Source: a virus
Direction: 5' to 3' (one strand)
IMG/VR virus record: IMGVR_UViG_3300036900_000166
Location: 1-56,613 of that record
DNA length: 56,613 nt
Both the position numbers and the translations under genes were made by a program. Below, piece by piece: positions 1 through 7,661 of the stretch. The stretch's first letter is position 1, and each line of letters begins with the position of its first letter. Below the pieces are notes generated by a model that saw nothing but the letters and a program-made list of their open reading frames with translations, was not told the DNA's origin and ran no database searches.

Positions 1-127
1 GGGGTGCCCCCCATGGAGCCCCGCTGGGCAGGTGGCGGGTGGCGTTATACAGGGCAATACACGCAGGCCAAATTCTGGTGTTCTTTTGTCTGAAGCCACG
101 GTGGAAGAACTGGAAGCTCGTTTAAGG
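1..127. repeat. Terminal direct repeat, left copy
   Basis: These 127 bases are identical to 56487-56613. An exact overlap of this odd length is what a de Bruijn assembler with k=127 leaves on a circular contig, so it probably marks closure and not a biological terminal repeat. One reading frame crosses the join without interruption, which supports real circularity or circular permutation. Confidence 0.95.
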
Positions 128-292
128 GAGTTGCGCAGTGTTAAGCCTGTATCTATTGGTGTTCCTGTGAAGGGTGGGTTGGTGGGTCCGGTGGCGTCTG
201 TGGGACCTGGGAGTATTGGTGCTGGGCCTAGGGAAGGGATGGAGAAGTTCTTGGTGGGCGGGGTGTGGGTTTACGGTAAGCGCAACAAGTAG
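1..292 (+). CDS. Junction-spanning protein, C-terminal part
   Basis: This is the 3' part of a gene that begins at 56014 and runs through the circular join. After removing the 127-bp overlap the whole product is 254 aa. The frame is open from base 2 to the stop at 290-292. The visible segment has a short charged helix (SEATVEELEARLRELR) followed by a Gly/Val/Pro-rich stretch and a basic C-terminus (YGKRNK). I do not recognise the family. If the window were linear, a GTG at 32 could be mistaken for the start. Confidence 0.7.
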   Translation, partial: GCPPWSPAGQVAGGVIQGNTRRPNSGVLLSEATVEELEARLRELRSVKPVSIGVPVKGGLVGPVASVGPGSIGAGPREGMEKFLVGGVWVYGKRNK

Positions 293-328
293 GTTGCGTT
301 TACCAGCTGCCTAACACAACATTTCCTG

Positions 329-357
329 TTGACAGATTCATTTAGCGGTGGTAAAAG
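329..357 (+). promoter_or_regulatory. Sigma70-like promoter (TTGACA-17-TAAAAG)
   Basis: A perfect -35 hexamer TTGACA (329-334) is followed after 17 bp by TAAAAG (352-357, 4/6 to TATAAT). The next ATG is at 365, so a start 6-7 nt past the -10 would give a leaderless or nearly leaderless mRNA. It sits in the 72-bp gap after the junction gene and would drive the early small-gene run. Confidence 0.6.
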
Positions 358-364
358 TTTAGTC

Positions 365-556
365 ATGAACGGAAGAATGCAAGACGACATTATGAGGGCT
401 ATCCACAAAACCCTTGAATCCTACTATGATGATGAGAACAGGTGGCCGGACATTTATGTATGCCCGACTCTTTACCACAGAATGGCTGAGGCGGCTGCTG
501 CGGTATTCGATGCCGCTGTGGAGTCCAGCCAGTTTACAGCGAAAGAGGTCAAGTGA
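365..556 (+). CDS. Small protein of unknown function (63 aa)
   Basis: An acidic, helical small protein; no family is recognised. The ATG at 365 was chosen because it lies 7 nt after a good -10 element. A TTG at 329 would extend the product by 12 residues but overlaps the -35 box. Its stop overlaps the next start by 4 bp (GTGA), so translation is probably coupled. First gene of the run that reaches 4236. Confidence 0.6.
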   Translation: MNGRMQDDIMRAIHKTLESYYDDENRWPDIYVCPTLYHRMAEAAAAVFDAAVESSQFTAKEVK

Positions 557-753
557 ACGATGTGGAACTCGCCAGTGGGCTTAGGGAGTGGTTTAAGAGG
601 ATGGGTGTGGTGTCTGGTCAGGCCCGTAGGAAAAACCCTGTGTGGGTGGCTTTGCGTGAGATTACGGGGGCGTTTGGAAACTGGAGGAACGCTCGCCGCG
701 GGAACCCGAGGAGGGGCTATTTGAGGATGAAAGAAAGGATGAATTGTGAGTGA
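553..753 (+). CDS. Small basic protein (66 aa)
   Basis: Starts with GTG at 553, overlapping the previous TGA, with an AGAGG ribosome-binding site a few bases upstream. The product is strongly basic, with clusters such as ARRKN and NARRGNPRRGY, so it may bind nucleic acid; this is inference from charge only. The end overlaps the next gene by 8 bp. No family recognised. Confidence 0.6.
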   Translation: MNDVELASGLREWFKRMGVVSGQARRKNPVWVALREITGAFGNWRNARRGNPRRGYLRMKERMNCE

Positions 754-949
754 ATTTAATAAATTACCGGACCACGATGAACGGTCGAGGGAATCCAAGG
801 ACAACGAATACACCATTCCTTCGGCAAGTCCGAATGGGAGAATTGTGTGCTACCTACCAGGAATGAAGCTCATCGACTTCTACCGAACCGACACTGTGCT
901 GGCCAAGGATGTGCCCGTGAAACCTGTCTCCACAGAGGTGAAGCCATGA
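746..949 (+). CDS. Small hydrophilic protein (67 aa)
   Basis: GTG start at 746 with AAAGGA just upstream. The hydrophilic N-terminus has no predicted structure, and a short hydrophobic stretch (RIVCYLPGMKLIDFY) follows in the middle. Overlaps both neighbours by a few bases, as do most genes here. Function unknown. Confidence 0.55.
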   Translation: MSEFNKLPDHDERSRESKDNEYTIPSASPNGRIVCYLPGMKLIDFYRTDTVLAKDVPVKPVSTEVKP

Positions 950-1203
950 CAGCCATCGAATACATGAGTGCGCGTCGGGTGGCCTTGGAAGCCTACACAA
1001 AGAAGGTGAACGAAGCCTGTGGGTCGGGTGACGGCATGGGTCGTTTGTTGAGGATCGCTTGCTTGGACGCCTTCTCGCTGGGCTTTGATTGTGCTATGGA
1101 ATCCCTTAACAAATCTTTTGGCGGTGTGGAAGCCCTGCCGGAAAAGGTAAAGGTCGTGGAACCGGAAAGCACGACCGCTCCCACCGCCACACCCACACCA
1201 TGA
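946..1203 (+). CDS. Small protein with Pro/Thr tail (85 aa)
   Basis: The ATG at 946 overlaps the previous stop and has an AGGTG ribosome-binding site, so it is preferred over an ATG at 847 in the same frame. The body is a helical, Ala/Cys-containing domain; the tail is a Pro/Thr linker (TTAPTATPTP). Unknown function. Confidence 0.6.
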   Translation: MTAIEYMSARRVALEAYTKKVNEACGSGDGMGRLLRIACLDAFSLGFDCAMESLNKSFGGVEALPEKVKVVEPESTTAPTATPTP

Positions 1204-1244
1204 ACAACCAAGGGTGGATTCGGTAACTTGATTATAAACAACTT

Positions 1245-1694
1245 ATGAACACCACTAACCTTGAGAACGAGATAATGAAGTACCAATCTCAGATCCTTGA
1301 CCTTAAGTCAGAGGTTACCCACCTCACCACCGACCTTGCTCAGGCTCGTCGTGAAGTGGAGGTGGCCAACCGAAAGCTGGAAACCGCACGTCAACAGATA
1401 GCCGATCTATCAAACGAGCGCGACCAAGCTCACGCTGATGCGGCGGTGATGCGGGGTGCGTTGGAGTTTTACGCCAAACGGGGACAGATTGCGCGTCTAG
1501 CCCTAGAGACCACCAATGCAGGAGCCGACCTGTTGTGTCGTTATCGTGAGGCGGTGGAGTTGGTTAAATCAGCTCCAAACGACCTCTCTTACGGACTTGG
1601 ACACAGGGATATGTACGAAGCAGATAAACAGGTATCTAACAAGTGGCTTCTCCGTCGAGACTCACTCCTAGCCACAGTGAAAGGTGATTTGTGA
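1245..1694 (+). CDS. Coiled-coil protein (149 aa)
   Basis: Residues 1-80 show continuous heptad-like spacing rich in Leu, Glu, Lys and Gln, typical of a dimeric coiled coil; the rest is mixed alpha. A 41-bp gap precedes it, with TATAAA at 1233-1238 only 6 nt before the ATG, a possible internal -10 without a clear -35. Overlaps the next gene by 4 bp. Function unknown. Confidence 0.65.
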   Translation: MNTTNLENEIMKYQSQILDLKSEVTHLTTDLAQARREVEVANRKLETARQQIADLSNERDQAHADAAVMRGALEFYAKRGQIARLALETTNAGADLLCRYREAVELVKSAPNDLSYGLGHRDMYEADKQVSNKWLLRRDSLLATVKGDL

Positions 1695-2068
1695 AACTTA
1701 AACCATGCCCATTTTGCGGTGGCCGTGCCGTGTTCCGATTCGCTATTGGCGAAGCAATTCTTAAATGCGCTCTATGCCATGCCACTCACCACACCTACCG
1801 CACTCACGGAATTTCCATAACCAGAGAGAAGAAAGATCTTCGAGAACGGTGGAACCGTCGCCACTCATACACCAAGAAATGGTATGGTGAAAGGTTTGAA
1901 TACCCCGACCAAGTTAAGGACTTAAAAAAGTCTCTCCACCAACGCGATGTGGCACTGGTGGAAGCGAGGGAGGCGTTGGAATCGTTGAGATACTCCGCTG
2001 GGTCTATTTTGTTTGAAAGAGCTAAAGGCGACAAAGCCCTCGCCACCATCGGCGCCACCACCAAGTGA
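1691..2068 (+). CDS. Lar-like zinc-ribbon protein (125 aa)
   Basis: GTG start overlapping the previous stop. The N-terminus carries the pattern of Lar-type restriction-alleviation proteins: LKPCPFCGG near residues 3-11, a second pair CALC near residue 26, then a Trp/Arg motif (ERWNRR) near residue 52. The Lar family modulates host type I restriction, but many phage proteins share only this ribbon, so a restriction role is unproven. The C-terminal half is a helical, coiled-coil extension not present in short Lar proteins. Confidence 0.65.
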   Translation: MKLKPCPFCGGRAVFRFAIGEAILKCALCHATHHTYRTHGISITREKKDLRERWNRRHSYTKKWYGERFEYPDQVKDLKKSLHQRDVALVEAREALESLRYSAGSILFERAKGDKALATIGATTK

Positions 2069-2075
2069 AACCGAG

Positions 2076-2249
2076 ATGAAAGACGATTCAATAGTCATTG
2101 TGTTCACTCAGTTCATGTGCACGTCGGTGATCTGCTCTTGCCTTCAACAATTCGTGGCAGCGGCGTCCTCAATATTCATCGGGTATTTGCTTCTGTGGCT
2201 GTGGTCTAGAGACCAGCAGAAGGCCGACACCACCACCAAATCCACATGA
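2076..2249 (+). CDS. Small membrane protein (57 aa)
   Basis: One strong transmembrane segment (about residues 22-43, ending in IGYLLLWLW) with a short charged C-terminus. The ATG at 2076 is 8 bases after the preceding stop. The topology would fit an accessory membrane peptide, but nothing ties it to lysis, and the holin-like candidate lies elsewhere (32937). Unknown function. Confidence 0.5.
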   Translation: MKDDSIVIVFTQFMCTSVICSCLQQFVAAASSIFIGYLLLWLWSRDQQKADTTTKST

Positions 2250-2263
2250 GCAACTTGTGACGT

Positions 2264-2533
2264 GTGAAACTGCCGACCGAAGCAATTTTGCGCGGGATTC
2301 GTTACGCGATTACAAATCACGAAGGCATGGTGATTTTTGAGGAATCGCATTGCATGTACGGATGCCACCGAAGAATGGCTTTCCACCGGGTTGGGGAGAA
2401 AGATGGGAGCGGCATGTGGCACATTGAGACTGATTCGACGTGGCAAAGCACCCCAGTAAGCCACATCGTTGCCGCTTACGATTTACTAAAGGAAGTATTC
2501 GGGGATTCATTTGAGTGCAAACAACGATTATGA
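2264..2533 (+). CDS. Hypothetical protein (89 aa)
   Basis: GTG start at 2264. Compact soluble protein with several His and Cys residues (ESHCMYGCHRRM near residues 27-38), possibly a metal site. The stop overlaps the next ATG by 4 bp. Family not recognised. Confidence 0.6.
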   Translation: MKLPTEAILRGIRYAITNHEGMVIFEESHCMYGCHRRMAFHRVGEKDGSGMWHIETDSTWQSTPVSHIVAAYDLLKEVFGDSFECKQRL

Positions 2534-2835
2534 GTAAACCCATTAACGACATTTGGAAAGACCCCAGCGTTAAGGCCGCTCTGAAGGATGGCCGATCCGC
2601 TGACGACATCGCCGTCCTATCGTGCCCTAAATGTGACCGATGGGGTTACTACAACCAGGGAAGCCATTTTTGGTGCCGGTTCTGCAAGCAGGGTTGGTAT
2701 TGCTGTTCTGAGGGAGAGGAACCACCGGACGATCGCCAATACCTTTACCTCGACGGATTCACCAGCTTAGCCGACACCGTGACGGTCACAACCGATGGAT
2801 ACGACAATGAGACTCTGGCTAATCCGAGAGACTGA
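2530..2835 (+). CDS. Zinc-ribbon protein (101 aa)
   Basis: Two CxxC knuckles 16 residues apart (SCPKCD and WCRFCK, near residues 35-58) plus a nearby CC form a likely zinc ribbon. The acidic C-terminal half is predicted to be beta-rich. Start ATG at 2530 overlaps the previous stop. Probably a small nucleic-acid or protein-binding accessory factor; no specific family assigned. Confidence 0.6.
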   Translation: MSKPINDIWKDPSVKAALKDGRSADDIAVLSCPKCDRWGYYNQGSHFWCRFCKQGWYCCSEGEEPPDDRQYLYLDGFTSLADTVTVTTDGYDNETLANPRD

Positions 2836-2992
2836 ACTGGCCCGACGCTATTCCAAAGTGCCGCCAGAACGACATCCCGAAGAATCCGACATGCTGTGGA
2901 TTCCTAAAAGCATCGTGGAGCACACGACCAAACGCGGCAACGAACACGACGTAAAACTGCCGGATTGGTTTATCGAGAAGAACGACCTATGA
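2807..2992 (+). CDS. Hypothetical protein (61 aa)
   Basis: The protein begins MRLWLIRETELARRYS and carries WIPKSIVEHTTKR, a pattern I associate with a small conserved phage protein of unknown role. ATG at 2807 preferred; an in-frame ATG at 2795 is also possible. Overlaps both neighbours. Confidence 0.6.
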   Translation: MRLWLIRETELARRYSKVPPERHPEESDMLWIPKSIVEHTTKRGNEHDVKLPDWFIEKNDL

Positions 2993-3153
2993 AAGACAAC
3001 GAACTGGACGACCTTATTGGCACCGAGGACGAGGACCACGAAAACGAATGTGCCATGTGCCACCGACTTTATCCCGTTTCGGAAGGCGACCACATCACCA
3101 GATACTGCCCAGAGTGCTCACGGGATCGGATTTGTGGAGACGAAATCACATGA
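2989..3153 (+). CDS. Acidic zinc-ribbon peptide (54 aa)
   Basis: Acidic N-terminus followed by two CxxC pairs (CAMC and CPEC, near residues 21-43), a minimal zinc ribbon. Start and stop both overlap neighbours by 4 bp. Likely a small regulatory or adaptor protein; function unknown. Confidence 0.6.
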   Translation: MKDNELDDLIGTEDEDHENECAMCHRLYPVSEGDHITRYCPECSRDRICGDEIT

Positions 3154-3716
3154 GCAACCGATCCTGCACCCTCTACCACGACCGACACCTTATTTCCTTG
3201 GGATGGTTGCCACCACGAGAGGCAAAGGTGTTGCGGGTTGACTTGGAAAAAGCTCGCCAGGAACGAAACGCCGAAGGAATGCGGGTTCGTGGGGAACTTC
3301 TGCCGAAGCTGGATCGGCTCAATGCTGACTGTGCCGCAATGATTAAAGTAATTGAACTTGCTGCAATTCACGATCACTCGGACGGTGATGAAACAGATTG
3401 TGTTCTGTGCGATGCTGTCAAAAGCGTTTTGGACAAACCAAACCCTGGACAACACTTGCTTGATGACCTCGACAATGCCCACCAGGAGGCACAGAAGCTA
3501 CGTGGTGATGTGGCCGAGATTATTGATGTGATCGCGTGGGCCAGCGAACACATTGAATCGGTGTGCAGCCCTAACCGAGAAAACGGGTTAATATGGGCTG
3601 TTTCGTGGAGAGGTAACAATTTTACCTACGACAAAGAGCTTTACGGGTGCCTCCACAAGGCTTGGATTGCATCCACCAAATCCACCGCCACCCCACTATT
3701 GGAGGGTGACAAGTGA
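3150..3716 (+). CDS. Helical protein with Cys pair (188 aa)
   Basis: Largest product of the early run. It is predominantly helical with coiled-coil potential around residues 28-60 and 110-135, and has a CxxC (CVLC) near residue 86. A longer reading exists from 3048, but 3150 couples perfectly with the preceding stop. Unknown function. Confidence 0.6.
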   Translation: MSNRSCTLYHDRHLISLGWLPPREAKVLRVDLEKARQERNAEGMRVRGELLPKLDRLNADCAAMIKVIELAAIHDHSDGDETDCVLCDAVKSVLDKPNPGQHLLDDLDNAHQEAQKLRGDVAEIIDVIAWASEHIESVCSPNRENGLIWAVSWRGNNFTYDKELYGCLHKAWIASTKSTATPLLEGDK

Positions 3717-3859
3717 TGTGGCGCTTCAAAGATTGGGTTTACCGGGTTACTGAACCCCTTGTTAAAGTCCACCAAAGGCTCTCAGGAAGGCTACATTACG
3801 TCCCTATGTGGCGTTGGAGGATGCTTTCGTGGCGTCTCAAGGGAAGGTGGAAGTTTTGA
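3716..3859 (+). CDS. Trp/Arg-rich short peptide (47 aa)
   Basis: A 47-codon frame fills the space between 3716 and 3859; its ATG overlaps the previous TGA and its TGA overlaps a TTG start. The product is very basic and aromatic, with repeated Trp-Arg pairs (MWRWRM, SWRLKGRWKF). Such peptides can be membrane-active, but the gene is supported mainly by its exact coupling at both ends. Confidence 0.45.
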   Translation: MWRFKDWVYRVTEPLVKVHQRLSGRLHYVPMWRWRMLSWRLKGRWKF

Positions 3860-4236
3860 AAACCACCGCTCTTTGGTCACTAACGGCCCTCTGTGGCGTT
3901 GTGGGCGTGGGGGTGTGGTCATTTGGTGGGTGGACCCGTCTCGGTGCCACCTTGACCCCAATACGCATCACCAAGACCGTTTGGGTTACCAATGAGGTGT
4001 CGCGTGGTTCAAGTCCGTGGTCAGAACCGCTTAAACCACTGGATAATCCGGGTGCATCCGATGACGGATTTTACACCCGATCCGATGGTCACCGATTCCC
4101 AATCAACTCGCACTTGACCAATCCTGTTCACGTTAAATCCGGTGATGCGATTATTTTTACCAACAACATGCTTGTCACCAACGTTTATTTTAACATCGGG
4201 GCATACCGCCATGCGTGGGCGGTCACAAACCTGTGA
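3856..4236 (+). CDS. Membrane-anchored protein (126 aa)
   Basis: An N-terminal hydrophobic segment (LCGVVGVGVWSFGGW, about residues 9-26) looks like a signal anchor, followed by a soluble beta-rich domain with Asn/Thr-rich strands. I chose the TTG at 3856 because it overlaps the upstream stop (TTGA) and has a GGAAGGTGG ribosome-binding site; a GTG at 3808 would add 16 residues. Last gene before the long non-coding tract. Confidence 0.5.
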   Translation: MKTTALWSLTALCGVVGVGVWSFGGWTRLGATLTPIRITKTVWVTNEVSRGSSPWSEPLKPLDNPGASDDGFYTRSDGHRFPINSHLTNPVHVKSGDAIIFTNNMLVTNVYFNIGAYRHAWAVTNL

Positions 4237-4982
4237 TGCGGGCTTGACGACAAAACGGTAACGATATAGATTTTTTCAGAATGACATCTCTGGTTGTCAA
4301 CCGAAGATCCTTGTTTGGTGGGTGGGGAGAGCCAAGACTCTCCACCAGAGCCGCCCACCAAACAGGGATTTTCCATGTACAGCTCATCGATGTCTCCAAG
4401 ACGGTCTTGGTCCATAGGTGAGCCGGAACATGGTCGGCCCACCTTTGGGTGGTGCTGGCGTTAGCGGTGGCTGCTCTGAGCCAGAACTGAGCACTCGAAG
4501 CACCCACCGAACGAAAGGTAAAAGGTGTGTCCTTTGAATGGTGGAGTTGCGACGGGGCAGATACCCCTCTAACCAAGTGCCTGCCAAAAGAGCGGATGGT
4601 TACCGACGATCCAGACCGGCTCCACTATTCAGAGGATACCACTTTTCCCTTTCTTCTCACTTTAGGGGCGGCAACTCACACATGAGGCGCTGCGCGGTAA
4701 TGCCCCACTTTTCTTGCGGAGGGGGGTTCTTTGTTTTCTGCTCTTCTTTCCCTTTTACTTTCCCTCTGATTCAGGATCTGTACCTGAACAGGATCAGCGG
4801 TGGATCAGGCACCGCTTGAGACAATTTACAACCTTGCGTGGGCACTTGTCACAAAGACCCTTGATGGTCTGACGCAGTTGCCACTTCCTTTGTTTGGAAA
4901 CATTCAGGTGCGTGAACTGGTCTTGAATCTGGGGACGCATTCCGCTTGACTTTGGTGGATCTGTTTTCACACTGCAACAGAA
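4237..4982 (+). ncRNA. Candidate large structured non-coding RNA (746 nt)
   Basis: No convincing frame exists here on either strand, unlike the rest of this dense genome. Inverted repeats crowd the tract: a 14-bp stem 4309-4322/4354-4367 enclosing 4326-4331/4338-4343; 4396-4401/4405-4410; nested 4452-4456/4490-4494 and 4468-4472/4479-4483; nested 4504-4508/4540-4544 and 4521-4525/4531-4535; 4570-4574/4598-4602; 4665-4669/4702-4706 enclosing 4675-4678/4683-4686; nested 4766-4770/4793-4797 and 4771-4775/4783-4787; 4797-4802/4810-4815; 4835-4839/4872-4876 enclosing 4855-4859/4866-4870. The loop at 4332-4337 can pair with 4405-4410 as a pseudoknot. A promoter-like sequence stands at the left edge. 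Phages are known to carry large ornate RNAs of this size (GOLLD, ROOL); I cannot assign this one. A packaging site is another possibility. Confidence 0.4.
4244..4270 (+). promoter_or_regulatory. Possible promoter for the non-coding tract
   Basis: TTGACG (4244-4249) is followed after 15 bp by TATAGA (4265-4270, 5/6 to TATAAT). The spacing is short, but the position at the left edge of the gene-free tract and just after a stop codon fits a dedicated promoter for a non-coding transcript. Confidence 0.35.
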
Positions 4983-5183
4983 ATGACCTCAAGAGTTGGA
5001 GACTGGAAAATGACCGATGACGGTACTGTCGTGTGCATAGCAGAGGGAGATGGATACGTGATGTACCGAAACAAGAGCAGGTTTCCCAAGGTGATGGAAG
5101 TCCGACTTTGGGATGAATCTATGGACACTTCTCAAATTATTGGTTTTGAGATCGACCCGAAACCCAACCCTCCAAAACCCTAA
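4983..5183 (+). CDS. Hypothetical protein upstream of terminase (66 aa)
   Basis: Small beta-rich protein ending in a Pro/Lys tail (PKPNPPKP), with its stop directly abutting the terminase ATG (TAAATG). The position before the large terminase is usual for a small terminase subunit, but the sequence is too short and has no visible DNA-binding domain. An ATG at 5010 with GGAG upstream is an alternative start. Confidence 0.5.
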   Translation: MTSRVGDWKMTDDGTVVCIAEGDGYVMYRNKSRFPKVMEVRLWDESMDTSQIIGFEIDPKPNPPKP

Positions 5184-6980
5184 ATGGCCTTCGTTAAATA
5201 CGGCGTGGAGTGGGATGACGGGATTAGCCCGGTGGAGATTGAACGACGCTGTATCCAGAAAGGGGGACAGTGGAAGTGGGACAATGGTGCGGTGGCCGGC
5301 CTTGGACTGTTCCAACACTTTAAGAACATGGAAAGCCTCCTGTGGCCCGAGGATGATCATCATCGTTGGTCAGACCTAATCCTCTCCAACATACTTGAGA
5401 ATCGAATAACGGTGGTTTGCGGGTGCCGTGATTCTTCCAAGACCAGAACCGTATCAAAGTGGGCGCTCTGTGATTATTGGTGTTGGCCCCAGGAAACCTT
5501 AATCCTCATGACCAGCACCACGGCTCAAGGACTTGAGATGCGGGTATTCGGAGACATTAAAAGCCTCTTTGCAAGGGCCAAGGAACGCTTTGAATTTCTG
5601 GAAGGCAATGTGGTGGACGCCAAAAAGGGGATCTTCACCGACAACATTTTGAACAATGATGATGTGCGCGACATGCGTAAAGGGATCGTCGGAATCCCCA
5701 CGATGACTTCAGAGGGAGAATATCAAGGAATGGCCTTAAAGAACTTTGCTGGTATTAAACAGAAACGGCGTCGTTTAATCGGTGACGAACTCCAGTTCAT
5801 TTCCTGTGATTACCTGAAGGTTTTGGATTCAATGGATAAGGGTGAGTTCAGAGGGGTGTTCCTGGGAAACATGATTGCCGACAACGGAAAAGCTCTTGAT
5901 CGGGTGGCTGAGCCGGTGAACGGGTGGACTGCCATTGATGATGCTCCCAAGACCAAGACATGGAAAAACAAGTACAACGGGATAACGATTAACCTGTGTG
6001 GTCCAGACTCACCCAACTTCGACGAAGAAACCAAAGACCGTTTTCCTTACCTGCTCTCCCAATCCGACATCAATTCAGTAGCAGCAAGGCCCGGAGGAAA
6101 GGATACTGTGGAGTGGTGGTCGCAGATCATGGGGCTGCGTAAAACCGGGGTCGTCTCAGATCGTGTGCTAACCATCGACATGATCCAGAATAACGGAGGC
6201 TTCAAAGACGTTATATGGGACCAACAACCCACAATGAAGATTTGCGGGGTGGACGCCGGGTATGGGGGCGATGATTGCGTCAACACGTACATTGAATGTG
6301 GGACAGAAGTCGGCGGCGTCAACGTCATCAAGTTCATCGAACAAAAGGTGATTCCGGTGATGATTAGTCTTCCTATTTCACCAGAGGATCAAATTGCTCT
6401 GGCGACCAAGCAGGATTGTGATGCTCGGGGAATACCCTACGAGAACGTGTACATCGAAGCAGGTATGCGAGCGACCTTGGCGGTTTCCTTCGGAAGAATT
6501 CTAAGCCCTTCCATCAATGCGATTAACTTTGGTGGTTCGGCGACCGATAGACCTGTGTCCAACGACCTGTTCATCTTCGACGAGAAAACCCAACAGAGAA
6601 GGCTCAAGAAATGCCATGAACATTACAGCAAGTTTGTTTCCGAACTGGCGTTCTCTGTGCGTGCGGTCGTCGAATCGGGACAGGCGAGGACCTTTCCCCA
6701 ACCCGCCGCTGAAGAATTTCAAAAGAGAAAGTGGACCTTCGTTTACGGAGACCGTTATGAACTGGAATCTAAGGTTGACTACAAGGAGCGAAACCAGAGC
6801 AAATCCCCAAACTGCTCTGATTCGGTTATGGTGGCTGTCGAGGGAGCACGGCGCTTGGGCTTCGCCATCGAACGACTCAAAGACCCAAACGCTGTCGAGC
6901 CCGACCAAACCGACTGGCTGGAAGAAGAAATTATGAAAGAGAGAAAGTTTGCACGACAGAACGAACTGACCTACGACTGA
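5184..6980 (+). CDS. terL: Terminase large subunit (598 aa)
   Basis: This is the packaging ATPase and nuclease that drives DNA into the prohead through the portal and cuts it. The ATPase half shows a Walker A-like loop GCRDSSKT at residues 80-87 and a Walker B-like RRLIGDELQF near residue 200. The RNase H-like nuclease half has acidic motifs: GVDAGYGGDD near 353-362, YIEAG near 420 and CSDSV near 550. Length is normal for large terminases. The Walker A loop is unusual in having SSKT where GK[ST] is usual, a form found in some phage terminases. Followed after 3 bases by the next gene. Confidence 0.85.
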   Translation: MAFVKYGVEWDDGISPVEIERRCIQKGGQWKWDNGAVAGLGLFQHFKNMESLLWPEDDHHRWSDLILSNILENRITVVCGCRDSSKTRTVSKWALCDYWCWPQETLILMTSTTAQGLEMRVFGDIKSLFARAKERFEFLEGNVVDAKKGIFTDNILNNDDVRDMRKGIVGIPTMTSEGEYQGMALKNFAGIKQKRRRLIGDELQFISCDYLKVLDSMDKGEFRGVFLGNMIADNGKALDRVAEPVNGWTAIDDAPKTKTWKNKYNGITINLCGPDSPNFDEETKDRFPYLLSQSDINSVAARPGGKDTVEWWSQIMGLRKTGVVSDRVLTIDMIQNNGGFKDVIWDQQPTMKICGVDAGYGGDDCVNTYIECGTEVGGVNVIKFIEQKVIPVMISLPISPEDQIALATKQDCDARGIPYENVYIEAGMRATLAVSFGRILSPSINAINFGGSATDRPVSNDLFIFDEKTQQRRLKKCHEHYSKFVSELAFSVRAVVESGQARTFPQPAAEEFQKRKWTFVYGDRYELESKVDYKERNQSKSPNCSDSVMVAVEGARRLGFAIERLKDPNAVEPDQTDWLEEEIMKERKFARQNELTYD

Positions 6981-6983
6981 ACC

Positions 6984-7661
6984 ATGAACATCACACAGAT
7001 ACCACCAGGCGGGTGGCAGTATTTTCAACCACAAACAGGCTGGCACGCGCCTTTCCCCGTGGGCATGACGCACCAACAACAGGTCAATAACATCATCAGG
7101 CATCGGCTTGGAAACCCCGCTGTGGTGGCCAAGTACAAGCTCGCCACCGACCCCGAAACCGTTGGTCGAGAGTTGATCAAGTACCAGCAGATTCGTGGTG
7201 CCCTACCCGCTGACCCCGCCCCAAAAATGACGCCCCCACCTATACAATCGCCGCGACTGGTGGGGGCCGTGTCGGACGCTGTTGCGGTGGTTAAGAAGCT
7301 GGCGGCTGGTGCCTCTGCTTTACTGGAGTGGGAATCCGAAGGCTTGCCGCACGCGGAACCAAAGGTGGCTGAGGCACGGGCACAGATATGCTCCAAGTGT
7401 CCCAAGAACCAAGAGGGGAGATCGCTCACTGAATATTTCACGGTTCCAGTGGCCGATTTGTATAACAAAAGATTCAAGAAGATGCATGATCTTAATCTGA
7501 CCACACCGTATGATGACGACCTCAAAGTGTGTCAGGCGTGTTTGTGTCCGATGAGGACCAAGGTGTGGTTTCCCAAGGAACTGATCCTTAAACGCCTGAT
7601 TCCAGAACAACGCCCACAACTCAACCAAATCAACCCGAGGTGTTGGATTTTAGATTTATGA
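6984..7661 (+). CDS. Cys-rich hypothetical protein (225 aa)
   Basis: The C-terminal third has two Cys clusters, CSKCPKN near residue 136 and CQACLCPM near residue 184, probably a zinc site. The N-terminus carries a Gln/Pro-rich segment and a helical middle. I associate this architecture with phage sugar-gene neighbourhoods, but no function is known. It opens the cassette between terminase and portal; its stop overlaps the next start by 4 bp. Confidence 0.6.
   Translation: MNITQIPPGGWQYFQPQTGWHAPFPVGMTHQQQVNNIIRHRLGNPAVVAKYKLATDPETVGRELIKYQQIRGALPADPAPKMTPPPIQSPRLVGAVSDAVAVVKKLAAGASALLEWESEGLPHAEPKVAEARAQICSKCPKNQEGRSLTEYFTVPVADLYNKRFKKMHDLNLTTPYDDDLKVCQACLCPMRTKVWFPKELILKRLIPEQRPQLNQINPRCWILDL

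Noticed and set aside
1-127. Cohesive-end or T7-type terminal repeat
   Set aside because: The exact 127-bp length and an open gene crossing it point to an assembler overlap; no evidence for fixed ends is visible.
3808-3855. Longer GTG start for the membrane-anchored protein
   Set aside because: TTG at 3856 overlaps the upstream stop and has a clear ribosome-binding site, placing the hydrophobic segment near the N-terminus as expected.
4223-4576. 117-codon minus-strand frame in the same tract
   Set aside because: Opposite to all surrounding genes, overlaps the end of a better gene, and its product has no domain-like features.
4538-4819. 93-codon plus-strand frame in the non-coding tract
   Set aside because: Composition is low-complexity and Phe/Ser-rich, it crosses several inverted repeats, lacks a ribosome-binding site and does not couple to any neighbour.
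4237-4982. tmRNA, RNase P RNA or rRNA fragment
   Set aside because: None of the conserved core motifs of those RNAs is visible in the tract.
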